Source: Luteimonas abyssi (GTDB lineage: Bacteria; Pseudomonadota; Gammaproteobacteria; Xanthomonadales; Xanthomonadaceae). Taken from it: DNA of 64,000 nt. The DNA is taken from assembly GCF_001482195.1 (NCBI RefSeq), contig NZ_KQ759763.1, positions 2,097,780 through 2,161,779 on the forward strand, read 5' to 3'. The notes beneath the pieces are model-generated. The model ran no database searches and was not told the DNA's origin. It saw only the letters and a program-made list of their open reading frames with translations. This document shows, piece after piece, positions 9,375 through 19,135 of this stretch. A program made the position numbers and the translations under genes. Numbering within the stretch: position 1 is the stretch's first letter; each line of letters begins with the position of its first letter.

Positions 9375-11405
9375 TCAGTCCAGGCTGTCCAGCAGCCGTG
9401 CGGCATCGCCGCGCACGGCGGGAGAATCGCTGTGCAAGGCTTCGCGCAGAAGGTCCCGCGCCGTTTCCGTGTCACCGAGCTCGACGTAGGCCTGTGCGAG
9501 TTCGATCCGTTCGCGCCCCTGCGCGTCGCGCTCGGGGGCGTCGGGCGCCCGGGCATCCGGCACCCCGGCGGCCGCCGCGCCGGGGGCCGCCACGTGGGCG
9601 TCCGGCACGTGTCGAGCCTCCAGCGGATCGTGTCCGTACCGGCCCTGAACATCGCCCTGAGGTTCCGCAGGACGCGCCGTCCCGTCGTCCGCCGGAGTGG
9701 CCGTCCCGCGCATTGCGGCGTCTGCGAAGTCGTCTGCGAATCCGGACGTCGTGCGCTCGTCCGGCACCCCCGATTCGTCAGGGGGCGAAGGCGGCACATC
9801 TCGATCGGAGACCACCACCACGGGCGCGACCAGCGCAGCGGCACCGGCAGCGACGCCGGCGTCGGCCACGGTTCCCGTCGGCACCGCGGATGGCGCGGCC
9901 CCCGGCGTCGACGCGCCGCCGCTGGCATGCCAGGTCGGCCGACCACCCGCCGGCGCAGGCGCCGGCGGCGGCACGGCCGGCGGTGCGGGCGGCACATGCC
10001 CTGCCGGTGCCCGGAAAACCGGACGCGCGGCGTCGCGGCGCGCCAGCCACCAGACGAGCAGCCCGGCTGCCAGCAGGCCGAGCAGCAGCCCGCCCACCCA
10101 GGGCAGCGCACTGCCGCCGCCGGATTCGCGCTGGTTGCTGTCGGCCAACCGCGCCTGCGCAGCGGCCAGCTCGCTGTCCTTGAGCTCGATGAGTTCCTGT
10201 TGCTGGCGCTGCAGCGCCTCCAGCTCGGTCAACCGGGCCTTCAGTTCGTCGAGCTCGGCGTCGCGCGCGGCCAGAGTCTCCTGCGCCTGTTGGAATTCCT
10301 GTCGAAGCATGTCGCCCTCGCCGCCGGCCGCAATGCCCGACCGTGTGCCTGCCTGGTTGGTACCGCCCTGTCCGGGTGGCACGATTTCCAGCCGCGCGCC
10401 GCGCGCGGCCGCGGTGGTGGCCGGTGCCGCGGCACCGGCGTCGTCCGTCCCTGCGTCGGCAGCGGCGACGGCGTCGGGCGTCGCGACCGGCTGGGTCATG
10501 TCGCGCCAGCGCGCGACCTGGGTCCGGACTTCGGCGGTCGCCTCGCGGACGCCGACGCTCAGCGCTTCGTCGCGCCCCGGCACCCGCAGCACCGCCCCCT
10601 GGCGGATCCGGTTGATGTTGCCGCCGATGAACGCTTCAGGATTGCTGCGCAACAGGGCCAGCATCATCTGGTTGACGGTGACATCGTCGTCGGGCGCGAT
10701 CCGTTGCACGATCTGGCTGAGGGTGTCGCCGGCTTGCACGGGACCGTACTCGCCAGGCGTCGAGCGCAAGGCCGTGGCGGGCGCCGGCGGCGGCGACGCC
10801 TGCACCGGCACCGCATCGCCCGCGGCCGCATCCGCCGTGGGAGTCGACGACGCGATCGGCGGCGCCGGGGCGCGCTCGTCGTCCGGACGCGCTTCGTTCC
10901 TGGATGCCGTCCGCGGCGGCGCCTCGCGTGCGATCGTGCCTGCCGTCGTCGCCGATGCCGCGGGCTGCGGCGCCTGGATCGGGGGCTGTGCGGGGGCTGC
11001 GACGGTATCCGGCGCATCCAGCAGCGCCGAGTACTCGCGCACCAACCGCCCCTGCCCCCAGTCGACCTCCACCAGGAAGGTCAGCAGGGGCTCGGCCACC
11101 GGCCGCAGGGTCGTGACCCGGATCACCGGGCGCCCCTGCGCGTCCAGCGCCACATTGAACTGCAGATCGGCGACCGCGCCCTGCGGTGCCTGCAGCCCGA
11201 CGCGAGTGAACGTGTCCGGCGAGGCCAGACGTGCGCGCAGTTGCTGCAGTTCGCGCGGGTCGCTGGAAACGACCGGAATCTCCGCCAGCAGCGGCTCCCC
11301 GGCCTGCGACCGGACCTGGAGCTGGCCGAGACCCAGCGCGAACGCCGGCGCACTGACGCACAGCGCCAGCCACAGCACCAGGATGGTCCGCCAGATCGTT
11401 CGCAT
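9375..11405 (-). CDS. fimV: FimV/HubP-type pilus and polarity protein
   Basis: A 676-residue inner-membrane protein with the FimV layout. A signal peptide covers roughly residues 1-23. It is followed by a conserved N-terminal domain (to about 130) and a Pro/Ala-rich linker. A LysM-like peptidoglycan-binding domain spans about 221-280, a coiled coil about 355-420, and one membrane segment (ALPWVGGLLLGLLAAG) about 428-450. A second Pro-rich linker leads to the C-terminal FimV TPR-like end (RIELAQAYVELGDTETA). Family members help assemble type IV pili, place polar proteins and support twitching. GGGGAGG lies upstream of the ATG at 11403-11405. Its place between asd and truA matches other gammaproteobacteria. 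Confidence 0.9.
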   Translation of the reverse strand: MRTIWRTILVLWLALCVSAPAFALGLGQLQVRSQAGEPLLAEIPVVSSDPRELQQLRARLASPDTFTRVGLQAPQGAVADLQFNVALDAQGRPVIRVTTLRPVAEPLLTFLVEVDWGQGRLVREYSALLDAPDTVAAPAQPPIQAPQPAASATTAGTIAREAPPRTASRNEARPDDERAPAPPIASSTPTADAAAGDAVPVQASPPPAPATALRSTPGEYGPVQAGDTLSQIVQRIAPDDDVTVNQMMLALLRSNPEAFIGGNINRIRQGAVLRVPGRDEALSVGVREATAEVRTQVARWRDMTQPVATPDAVAAADAGTDDAGAAAPATTAAARGARLEIVPPGQGGTNQAGTRSGIAAGGEGDMLRQEFQQAQETLAARDAELDELKARLTELEALQRQQQELIELKDSELAAAQARLADSNQRESGGGSALPWVGGLLLGLLAAGLLVWWLARRDAARPVFRAPAGHVPPAPPAVPPPAPAPAGGRPTWHASGGASTPGAAPSAVPTGTVADAGVAAGAAALVAPVVVVSDRDVPPSPPDESGVPDERTTSGFADDFADAAMRGTATPADDGTARPAEPQGDVQGRYGHDPLEARHVPDAHVAAPGAAAAGVPDARAPDAPERDAQGRERIELAQAYVELGDTETARDLLREALHSDSPAVRGDAARLLDSLD

Positions 11406-11541
11406 CGTGCCTCCCCTCGGGGTCACGACTCTAGCCGCCGCATGACGGGTCCGCAACGCTGCACGCCACGGATCGCGCGTCTCGCGGGCGCGTCTTCGCA
11501 CCCGCGACAACCTGCAATCCCGGCGGCGATCCCCGCGGCGA

Positions 11542-12567
11542 TCAGCGCTCGGCCGCGACCAGCTCCGCCAGTTGCACCGCATTGAGCGCGGCGCCCTTGC
11601 GGATGTTGTCGGAGACGATCCACAGGTTGAGCCCACGCGGGTGCGAGAGATCCTCGCGGATCCGGCCGACATAGACCGCATCCTTGCCCGAGGCGTGGGT
11701 GACCGGCGTCGGATAGCCGCCGGCGCGGCGCTCGTCGACCACTTCGACACCCGGCGCGGCTTCGAGCAACGCACGCGCCTCGTCGGCGCCGAGCTTGTCG
11801 CGGGTCTCGATCGTCACCGCTTCGGAGTGGCCGTAGAACACCGGCACCCGCACCGCGGTGGGATTCACCAGGATGCTGTCGTCGCCGAGGATCTTCTGCG
11901 TTTCCCAGACCAGCTTCATCTCTTCCTTGGTGAAGCCGTTGTCCTGGAAGTCGTCGATGTGCGGGATCAGGTTGAAGGCGATCTGCACCGGGAAGCGCTC
12001 GGGCTCGGGCGACTGGAAGTTCAGCAGCGCGCCGGTCTGGCGCCCCAGTTCCTCCATCGCCGAGCGCCCTGCACCGGACACCGATTGGTAGGTGGCGACG
12101 TTGATCCGCTCGATGTGCGCCTTGCGGTGCAGCGGCGCCAGCGCGACCAGCATCTGCATCGTCGAGCAGTTCGGATTGGCGACGATCCCGCGCGGACGCC
12201 GCTTCAGCGCCTCCGGATTGACCTCGGCCACCACCAGCGGGACATCGTCGTCGTAGCGGAACGCCGAGGAGTTGTCGATCACCACCGCACCGGCGGCGGC
12301 GAACTTCGGGCCGTAGGCCTTGGACACGTCGCCGCCAGCGGAAAACAGCGCGATGTCGATCCCGGCCGGATCGAAGCTCGCTAGATCCTGGACCAGGATC
12401 TCGTCGTCGCCGAAGGCGACGTGACCGCCGGCCGAGCGCTCCGAGGCCAGGGCGACGAGACGGCCGATGGGGAAGTTCCGCTCGATGAGGATGGACAGCA
12501 TGGTTTCGCCGACCGCGCCGGTGGCACCGACGACCGCGACGTTGAAACGACGGGATTCCTGGGACAT
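11542..12567 (-). CDS. asd: Aspartate-semialdehyde dehydrogenase
   Basis: Reduces aspartyl phosphate to aspartate semialdehyde, the branch point for lysine/diaminopimelate, threonine and methionine. It has 341 residues. The NADP-binding VVGATGAVGETM begins at residue 8, the catalytic Cys is in NPNCSTMQM near residue 130, and the conserved His-containing end (TPVTHASGKD) is present. The ATG at 12565-12567 fits the domain start. A TTG at 12606 would add 13 residues without homology-like character. It supplies the substrate for DapA, encoded at 55288. Confidence 0.96.
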   Translation of the reverse strand: MSQESRRFNVAVVGATGAVGETMLSILIERNFPIGRLVALASERSAGGHVAFGDDEILVQDLASFDPAGIDIALFSAGGDVSKAYGPKFAAAGAVVIDNSSAFRYDDDVPLVVAEVNPEALKRRPRGIVANPNCSTMQMLVALAPLHRKAHIERINVATYQSVSGAGRSAMEELGRQTGALLNFQSPEPERFPVQIAFNLIPHIDDFQDNGFTKEEMKLVWETQKILGDDSILVNPTAVRVPVFYGHSEAVTIETRDKLGADEARALLEAAPGVEVVDERRAGGYPTPVTHASGKDAVYVGRIREDLSHPRGLNLWIVSDNIRKGAALNAVQLAELVAAER

Positions 12568-12663
12568 GGATGAAGTCTCGAAAAGTGGGACACGTAGTGG
12601 GAACAAGGCGATGCGGACCGGATTCGGGGAGCCTCCCCGCGAATCGACCGCGCGCGGGGCTCC

Positions 12664-13692
12664 CTACCGTTTCCGGTCGGTGGCTTTGCGGGTTTTCACG
12701 ACGGCGTCGGCGTTGATCGGGCTGGGCGGATCGTCCGCGTGCGGACCGGCACCCAGCGCGGCGATCAGATTGTCCACGGCCAGCGACACCATCGCCCGGC
12801 GGGTCGCCAGGCTGGCGCTGCCGATGTGCGGGGTCAGCACGACATTGTCGAGCGCGAGCAACTCGGGGCGCACCGCGGGCTCGCCTTCGAACACGTCCAG
12901 GCCCGCGGCGGCCAGACGGCCCGACGACAGCGCCTCGGCGAGCGCCTGCTCGTCGACGATGCCGCCGCGTGCGACATTGACCAGGGTCGCGGTCGGCTTC
13001 ATCCGCGCGAGCGCGGCGGCGTCGACGATGTGATGCGTCTGTTCCGAGTAAGGCAGCACCAGCACCAGGTGGTCCGCTTCGGTCAGCAGCCCATCGAAAT
13101 CGAGCCAGGTGGCACCGAGGTCGGCTTCCACATCGTCCGGCAGACGGCTGCGGTTGTGGTAGACCACGCGCATGCCGAAGCCGTGGGCACCGCGCCGGGC
13201 GATGCCCCGTCCGATCCGGCCCATGCCGAGGATGCCCAGCGTGCTGCCGTGGATGTCGGCGCCGAGCATGGTCGAGAACGACCACTGGCCCCATCGGCCG
13301 TCGCGCAGCCAGCGCTCGGATTCGCCGAGCCGGCGCGCCGCGGCCATCAACAGCGCGAAGCCGAGGTCGGCCGTGGTGTCGGTCAGCACGTCGGGCGTGT
13401 TGGTCGCGAGCACGCCGGCAGCGGACAACGCGTCGAGATCGAGATTGTTGTGGCCGACCGCGACATTGGCGACCGCGCGCAGGCGCGGCGCGCCCGCAAC
13501 CGCCCCGGCGTCGATGCGCTCGTTGAGGGTGACCAGCGCGCCATCGACCTCCGCCAGCCGACGCGCGATCTCGGCAGGCGCGTACTCGGTGATCGCGGAC
13601 GCGGCGTCGACATCGAAATGCGCCTCCAGCCGGGCGACGATGTCGTCGAACAGCGGTTGGCTCACCCAGACGCGCGGCCGCGGTTCAGCCAT
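12664..13692 (-). CDS. D-2-hydroxyacid dehydrogenase (GhrB-like)
   Basis: A 342-residue NAD(P)-dependent D-isomer-specific 2-hydroxyacid dehydrogenase. The nucleotide loop [13 protein letters not shown] lies near residues 150-165. The catalytic Arg is in [10 protein letters not shown] near 235, and the catalytic His is in LTPHIGSAS near 285. Length and motifs fit glyoxylate/hydroxypyruvate reductases. PdxB is less likely because the PdxB-specific C-terminal domain is absent. The ATG overlaps the aroC 3' end by eight bases, so it is cotranscribed with prmB and aroC. The exact substrate is inferred only to family level. Confidence 0.88.
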   Translation of the reverse strand: MAEPRPRVWVSQPLFDDIVARLEAHFDVDAASAITEYAPAEIARRLAEVDGALVTLNERIDAGAVAGAPRLRAVANVAVGHNNLDLDALSAAGVLATNTPDVLTDTTADLGFALLMAAARRLGESERWLRDGRWGQWSFSTMLGADIHGSTLGILGMGRIGRGIARRGAHGFGMRVVYHNRSRLPDDVEADLGATWLDFDGLLTEADHLVLVLPYSEQTHHIVDAAALARMKPTATLVNVARGGIVDEQALAEALSSGRLAAAGLDVFEGEPAVRPELLALDNVVLTPHIGSASLATRRAMVSLAVDNLIAALGAGPHADDPPSPINADAVVKTRKATDRKR

Positions 13693-14785
13693 CGCGGGCG
13701 GCCGGGATGCGCGGCGTCATCGTGCCGACGTCGCCGCATTGCGCACGGTGGCGCAGGGCCTGGTCCATCAGCACCAGTGCCAGCATCGCCTCGCAGATCG
13801 GCGTGGCGCGGATGCCCACACAGGGATCGTGGCGGCCGGTGGTGACGATGTCGACCACGCGGCCTTCGGTATCCAGCCCTTCCACCGGCAGGCGCAGACT
13901 CGACGTCGGCTTGAACGCCACCGACACCACCACCTGCTGTCCGGTCGAGATACCGCCGAGCACGCCACCCGCATGATTGGAGGCGAACCCGTCCGGGGTC
14001 ATCACGTCGCGATGTTCGGTGCCCTTCTGGGCGACGGATGCGAAGCCATCGCCGATCGCGACGCCCTTGACCGCATTGATCGACATCATGGCCGCGGCGA
14101 GTTCGGCATCGAGCTTGCCGTAGATCGGCTCGCCCCAGCCCGGGGGCACGCCATCGGCGACCGCGGTCACTTCCGCACCCACGGAATCGCCGGACTTGCG
14201 CAGCGCGTCCATGTAGGCCTCGAGCTCGGGCACCTGCGCGGCATCCGGCCAGAAGAACGGGTTGTCCTCGACCACCGACCAGTCGTGCGCGGCCGGTACC
14301 AGGGTGCCCAGCTGCGACAGGTGCGCGCGCACCTGCACGCCGTGGCGCTCGGCCAGCCACTTCTTCGCGATCACCGCCGCGGCGACGCGCATCGTGGTCT
14401 CGCGCGCCGACGAGCGCCCGCCACCACGCGGATCGCGGATGCCGTACTTCTGCCAATAGGCGTAGTCGGCGTGGCCGGGACGGAACTGCGCGGCGATGGC
14501 GGTGTAGTCCTTGCTGCGCTGATCGGTGTTGCGGATCAGCAGCGCGATCGGTGTGCCGGTGGTGACGCCCTCGTACACGCCGGACAGGATCTCCACGACG
14601 TCGGCCTCGCGGCGCGCCGAGGTGTGTCGGCTCTTGCCGGTGGCGCGGCGCTCGAGATCACGGGTGAAATCGTCCGGCGCGATGGCGATACCGGGCGGGC
14701 ACCCGTCGATCACGCACCCGATCGCCGGGCCGTGCGACTCGCCGAACGTGGTGACGCGGAACAGGTAGCCGTGGGTATTCGACAT
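13685..14785 (-). CDS. aroC: Chorismate synthase
   Basis: Last common step of aromatic amino-acid synthesis: removes phosphate from EPSP to give chorismate, with reduced FMN. It has 366 residues. The signature [15 protein letters not shown] starts at residue 14. The [10 protein letters not shown] segment near residue 124, and the C-terminal His-Asp region with [11 protein letters not shown], are present. It starts 16 bases after the prmB stop and overlaps the dehydrogenase gene by eight bases. It provides chorismate for the trp genes of this window. Confidence 0.97.
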   Translation of the reverse strand: MSNTHGYLFRVTTFGESHGPAIGCVIDGCPPGIAIAPDDFTRDLERRATGKSRHTSARREADVVEILSGVYEGVTTGTPIALLIRNTDQRSKDYTAIAAQFRPGHADYAYWQKYGIRDPRGGGRSSARETTMRVAAAVIAKKWLAERHGVQVRAHLSQLGTLVPAAHDWSVVEDNPFFWPDAAQVPELEAYMDALRKSGDSVGAEVTAVADGVPPGWGEPIYGKLDAELAAAMMSINAVKGVAIGDGFASVAQKGTEHRDVMTPDGFASNHAGGVLGGISTGQQVVVSVAFKPTSSLRLPVEGLDTEGRVVDIVTTGRHDPCVGIRATPICEAMLALVLMDQALRHRAQCGDVGTMTPRIPAARDG

Positions 14786-14801
14786 GACTCGGGAGCCGGC
14801 C

Positions 14802-15779
14802 TCAGAACAGCCCGCCCGGCGCGACCTCCGCGGCAGGCGCCGGTGCCGGCGTGGCGCCGCCCGCCTCGCGCTCGGCGGCCAGTGCGCTGATCCGCGCGTT
14901 GTGCACGACCAGATCGCGGCGTTCGACCACGAACACGCCCATCTGCCCCACCTTGAACTCCACCCAGGCCAGCGGCAGTTCCGGCAGCAGGGCGTTCACC
15001 GCGCGCTCGGAATCGCCGACCTCGCAGATCAGCAGACCGTGCTCGGTCAGGTGCAGCGGGGCGTCGCGCAGGATCTTCAGCACCAGATCCAGGCCGTCGT
15101 CGCCGGCGCGCAGGCCGAGTTCGGGCTCGTAGCCGTACTCCCGCGGCAGCGCATCGGTCTCGTCGTTGGTGACATAGGGCGGATTGGTGACGATCAGGTC
15201 GTAATGCTCGCCCTGCAGGCCGGCGAACAGGTCCGAATGCACCAGTCGCAGGTTGTCGGCGAGCAGGCGCGCCTGGTTCTCCTCGGCCAGCGACAGCGCC
15301 TCGATGCTCAGATCGGCGGCGTCGACCTGCCAGTCGGGGTTGTAGTGCGCCATCGCGATGCCGATGCAGCCCGACCCCGTGCACAGATCCAGCGCACGCC
15401 GCACGTCGCGCCCGCCCCGCCAGGGCTCGAAGCCGGACAGGATGAGCTCGGCGATCGGCGAACGCGGCACCAGCGCGCGGCCGTCGGACTTGAAGCTCAG
15501 GCCGGCGAACCAGGCCTCGCCGGTCAGATAGGCGGCCGGCACGCGCTCTTCGATGCGGCGCAGGAACAGCCCCAGCACGTCTTCCTTCTCGGCCATCGTG
15601 ACCCGGGCCTGGCCGTACACCGGGCTCAGGTCGTGCGGCAGGTGCAGCGCGTGCAGGGTGAGCTGGGTGGCCTCGTCCAGCGCGTTGTCGTAGCTGTGTC
15701 CGAAGGTCAGACCGGCCGCGTTGAAGCGGCTGGCGCCGTAGCGGATCAGGTCGATGATCGTGTGCAGTTCGTCGGTCAT
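14802..15779 (-). CDS. prmB: Ribosomal protein L3 N5-glutamine methyltransferase
   Basis: SAM-dependent methyltransferase of the HemK/PrmC family. PrmB modifies a glutamine of ribosomal protein L3. It is 325 residues long with an N-terminal helical recognition domain (about 1-110). The SAM-binding motif reads [13 protein letters not shown] near residue 140, and the catalytic motif NPPY near residue 205. The N-terminus [15 protein letters not shown] is typical of PrmB rather than of the release-factor enzyme PrmC. It is upstream of aroC, as in many gammaproteobacteria. Confidence 0.93.
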   Translation of the reverse strand: MTDELHTIIDLIRYGASRFNAAGLTFGHSYDNALDEATQLTLHALHLPHDLSPVYGQARVTMAEKEDVLGLFLRRIEERVPAAYLTGEAWFAGLSFKSDGRALVPRSPIAELILSGFEPWRGGRDVRRALDLCTGSGCIGIAMAHYNPDWQVDAADLSIEALSLAEENQARLLADNLRLVHSDLFAGLQGEHYDLIVTNPPYVTNDETDALPREYGYEPELGLRAGDDGLDLVLKILRDAPLHLTEHGLLICEVGDSERAVNALLPELPLAWVEFKVGQMGVFVVERRDLVVHNARISALAAEREAGGATPAPAPAAEVAPGGLF

Positions 15780-15853
15780 GCGGGGCGCGGCCCGCCGGTG
15801 CGGGCGGCTGGGGAAGCCGGGTGACCGGCAAGTATATGGGGCGCGCGGGTATC

Positions 15854-16519
15854 ATGGCGAAAACGAAGCGGAAGATCGTCTTGTTCAATCGCACCAGCCT
15901 CATCGTCCTGATCCTCGCCATCGCCAGCGGTCTCGGCCTGCTGGCCGCGCAGAAATTCTTCACCGATCCGGCCACCGCACGGATCGAAACCCGGGCCATC
16001 ACCCTGTTCCCGCAGGCCCGTGCGCTGCCGCCGTTCTCGCTGCAGCAGTCCGATGGCACCCAACTGGTGCCCGGCGAGCTGCAGGGCCACTGGACCGTGG
16101 TGTTCATCGGCTTCACCCATTGCCCGGACGTGTGCCCGACCACCCTGGCCGAACTGGGTCAGGCGCAGCGGCAATGGGACGACCTGCCCGAAGGCGTGCG
16201 GCCGCGCGTGCTGTTCGTGTCGGTCGACCCCGAGCGCGACAGTCCCGAGCGCACCGGCGAGTACGCCGCAGCCTTCCATCCGGACATCCTGGCCGCCACT
16301 GCGGACGTGCCGGCACTGGAAGCGTTCGCCCGCTCGCTGTCGCTGGTGTTCATGAAAGTGGCGCCGCCCGACGGCTTCCCGGACAGCCAGTACACCATCG
16401 ACCACTCGGCCGCGCTGGCGGTGCTCGACCCGCAGGCACGCATGGCCGGCGTGATCCAGCCGCCGTTCGATCCGGCGGCGATCGCCGAGGATCTGCGCCT
16501 GCTCACCGAACGCCGCTGA
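15854..16519 (+). CDS. SCO1/SenC family copper chaperone-like protein
   Basis: A 221-residue membrane-anchored thioredoxin-fold protein. An N-terminal signal anchor (about residues 12-32, [17 protein letters not shown]) precedes the periplasmic domain. The copper/redox Cys pair is in THCPDVCPT near residues 86-90, and the conserved His is in TIDHSA near residue 178. The family delivers copper to cytochrome oxidase CuA or acts as a thiol reductase. The start at 15854 (MAKTKRK) places the anchor at the N-terminus. In-frame ATGs at 15821 and 15836 are possible alternatives. psd follows after ten bases. Confidence 0.9.
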   Translation: MAKTKRKIVLFNRTSLIVLILAIASGLGLLAAQKFFTDPATARIETRAITLFPQARALPPFSLQQSDGTQLVPGELQGHWTVVFIGFTHCPDVCPTTLAELGQAQRQWDDLPEGVRPRVLFVSVDPERDSPERTGEYAAAFHPDILAATADVPALEAFARSLSLVFMKVAPPDGFPDSQYTIDHSAALAVLDPQARMAGVIQPPFDPAAIAEDLRLLTERR

Positions 16520-16529
16520 GCGTACGCCC

Positions 16530-17396
16530 ATGTCCCGCGATCCCATCACCGCGCTGACCTACGTCCTGCCCCACCGCGTGCTGTCCGGGCTCGCCCGACG
16601 GCTGGCGTACTCCGAACATCCCGCCGTCAGCCGCTGGCTGATCGACACCGTGGTCCGCCGTTTCGACGTCGACCTCGCCGAGGCCGCCGCCAGCGATCCG
16701 CGCGCCTATGCCAGCTTCAACGCCTTCTTCACCCGCGCGCTGCGCGAAGGCGTGCACGTCGCCGATCCCGCGCCCGACGCGCTGCTGATGCCGGCCGATG
16801 GTCGCATCAGCCAGTGCGGACCCATCGGGCATCCGGACGAACGCGGCCGCATCTTCCAGGCCAAGGGCCGTTCGTTCACCACCACCGAGCTGCTGGGCGA
16901 CGCCGCAGCCGCTGAAGCGTTCGACGAAGGCACGTTCGCGACCGTCTACCTGTCGCCGCGCGATTACCATCGCGTGCACATGCCCTGGACCGGTCGCCTG
17001 CGCGAGACCGTCCACATCCCCGGCCGCTTGTTCAGCGTCGGTACCTCGGCGGTCGCGGCGGTGCCCCGCCTGTTCGCCCGTAACGAACGTCTGGTCTGTC
17101 ATTTCGACACCGACTTCGGGCCGATGGCGATGGTGATGGTCGGCGCGTTGCTGGTGTCCGGCGTGGAGACGGTCTGGAGCGGCGTGGAAATCCCGAAGTA
17201 CGCGCGCTCGATCACCCGCAAGGATTATCGCGGGCGCGACATCGTGGTGGAACGTTTCGCCGAAATGGCACGCTTCAACTACGGCTCGACGGTGATCGTG
17301 CTGTTGCCGCCGGGTGTCGCCGACCTGGTGCCCGGCCTGGCCCCCGAGCAGGTCACGCGCGTCGGCCAGCGTCTGGCGACGATGCGGCCACGCTAG
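16530..17396 (+). CDS. psd: Phosphatidylserine decarboxylase proenzyme
   Basis: Makes phosphatidylethanolamine from phosphatidylserine at the inner membrane. The 288-residue proenzyme cleaves itself to create a pyruvoyl group. The cleavage site is Gly-Ser in [12 protein letters not shown], with the serine near residue 253. The common form is LGST, so the leading Tyr is a small variation. The catalytic His motif [10 protein letters not shown] lies near residue 145, and the N-terminal [14 protein letters not shown] matches the bacterial long form. It lies ten bases after the SCO gene and is convergent with the lytic transglycosylase. Confidence 0.96.
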   Translation: MSRDPITALTYVLPHRVLSGLARRLAYSEHPAVSRWLIDTVVRRFDVDLAEAAASDPRAYASFNAFFTRALREGVHVADPAPDALLMPADGRISQCGPIGHPDERGRIFQAKGRSFTTTELLGDAAAAEAFDEGTFATVYLSPRDYHRVHMPWTGRLRETVHIPGRLFSVGTSAVAAVPRLFARNERLVCHFDTDFGPMAMVMVGALLVSGVETVWSGVEIPKYARSITRKDYRGRDIVVERFAEMARFNYGSTVIVLLPPGVADLVPGLAPEQVTRVGQRLATMRPR

Positions 17397-17463
17397 TCCT
17401 CGTCGCGCGGCGACGCCGCGTGACCCGGCCGTCCGGTGGGGACGCCTGCACCGCGGGCCGGCG

Positions 17464-18999
17464 TTATCGGCTGCAGCCGCTCAGCTCGAGATCCTGCCCC
17501 GGGTGGATCGCATAACCCGGCGCGCGCAGATTGTTACCGCGCGCCAGGGCACCGAGATCGCAGCCGTAGCGTGCGGCGATGCGCCCGAGCGACTCCCCGC
17601 GGGCGACGCGATGGCGTCGCGCGGGCGCGGCAGCAGCCGGCACCGCCGATGCCGCGACCGCGGTGGCCGGACCGGCGGTCACCAGCGCGTGCGCCGGATC
17701 GGTCCGCACCAGCTCGTGCGCCAGTTCGGCGCGCGGGCCACGGGTGCACCAGCGGTTGTACTGGGTGACCATCCGCGTCGTGGCATTGAGCTGGGTCCCT
17801 GCCGGAATCCACTCGTCGGCGCGATAACGCGGATTGAGGTTCCGCAGCACGCGCATGTAGCCGGGCGCCGATCCGCTGCTGCCGAGGCAGATCGTGAGTT
17901 CGTAGATCGACGCCTGCCGCTGCAGGGTCAAGGTGGCCGGACGCGCATCCACCCGCGGGAAGTCCAGGCCGTAACGCTTGGGATGGAGGAACAACCAGGC
18001 CGCGGCGATCACCATCGGCACGTAATCGCGGGTTTCCGGCGGAAACTGGCTGTAGACCGACTCGTCCCAGAAGTTGCCGCTGGCACTGGCGCCGAAGATC
18101 CGGCGCGCACGGCCTTCACCGCCGTTGTAACCGGCCAGCGCGAGCTCGATGTTGTTGTTGAGCTCGGCCAGCCGCTCGTTGAGGTAGGCCGCACTGGCCT
18201 GCGACGAGGCGTACGCGTCGTAGCGGGTATCGAAACCGGTGGCATCCGGACCGAGGCCGAACCGGCGCCCGGTCGCGTACATGAACTGCATCGGCCCCGC
18301 GGCGCCGGCGCGCGAGGTGGAATGCACGCGGCCCGTGGATTCCTTGGCGAGGATGCCGAACAGCAGGGCCTCGGGCAGGCCGGCGCGCTCGAAGTTCGGC
18401 CACATCAGGTGGCGCATGTACTGGTAATTTTCGTGACTGACCAGCAGCGAGACGCGCATGTCGGTCAGCCAGCGACGGATGCCTTCCTGCACCGCCGGGT
18501 TGAACTGGACCATGTCGGCGAACCGCTGGCCGTCGGTCAGCAGCGCGGCCGCACGCGCCGCCTCCGGCACGTCGGCGGCCAGCAGCGTCCCCATGCCGTC
18601 GGGATCGGCGTCGAACGGGTCCGAACCGTCCTCGTCCTCCGGGGTGGCGGCCGAATCCGCACCGGCCTTGAGCAGACGCTTGAAGCTGGTCACGAACCGG
18701 ACCGGATCGCAACCGCGCTGGCGACCGCATGCCACCATCACGTCCTCCATGTCCTCCAGCGCGGCATCGCCTTCCGCGGTCGCGCCGGGCTCTTCGTTGC
18801 GCACTTTCACCATCGCCTCGCGGTAGCGCAGCTCCGCCTGCTCCATGCGCTGGTCCAGCGCCTCGATGGCCGCGGCATCGCGACGCGACTGGGCATCGGC
18901 CGGCAACGCGGCCACGCCGAGCAGGACGACCAGAACGGCCAGCACCGGGCGCGATGCACGCAGCCGGGACGGAAGGGACGGAACGGCGCGAGCGGTCAT
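17464..18999 (-). CDS. Lytic transglycosylase with LysM domain
   Basis: A 511-residue exported cell-wall enzyme. A signal peptide (about 1-36, ending LPADAQS) leads to a helical Glu/Asp-rich region. The SLT catalytic domain follows, with the catalytic Glu in LAKESTGRVH near residue 220, plus AGAAGPMQFM and ELALAGYNGGEGRARR. The C-terminus has one LysM (HRVARGESLGRIAARYG, about 465-508) for glycan binding. This matches MltD-like enzymes, although MltD usually has two LysM units. It cleaves the MurNAc-GlcNAc bond to give anhydroMurNAc ends. It is divergent from the ATPase at 19136. Confidence 0.92.
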   Translation of the reverse strand: MTARAVPSLPSRLRASRPVLAVLVVLLGVAALPADAQSRRDAAAIEALDQRMEQAELRYREAMVKVRNEEPGATAEGDAALEDMEDVMVACGRQRGCDPVRFVTSFKRLLKAGADSAATPEDEDGSDPFDADPDGMGTLLAADVPEAARAAALLTDGQRFADMVQFNPAVQEGIRRWLTDMRVSLLVSHENYQYMRHLMWPNFERAGLPEALLFGILAKESTGRVHSTSRAGAAGPMQFMYATGRRFGLGPDATGFDTRYDAYASSQASAAYLNERLAELNNNIELALAGYNGGEGRARRIFGASASGNFWDESVYSQFPPETRDYVPMVIAAAWLFLHPKRYGLDFPRVDARPATLTLQRQASIYELTICLGSSGSAPGYMRVLRNLNPRYRADEWIPAGTQLNATTRMVTQYNRWCTRGPRAELAHELVRTDPAHALVTAGPATAVAASAVPAAAAPARRHRVARGESLGRIAARYGCDLGALARGNNLRAPGYAIHPGQDLELSGCSR

Positions 19000-19135
19000 G
19001 CGGCATCGATTGGCGGTCGGAGCGGCAGGGTAGCGGTGCCGTCACCGGCCTGGCAACGCCGGCGCGACGGGCGGGCACGCACACCCGCTCAGGTAGGCTC
19101 ACGTAGAATCCGTCCGAACGATCGTGGGAGCGTCC

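Noticed and set aside
17401-17415. Six-bp hairpin between psd and the lytic transglycosylase gene
   Set aside because: CGTCGC/GCGACG is too short and lacks T-runs to call a terminator.
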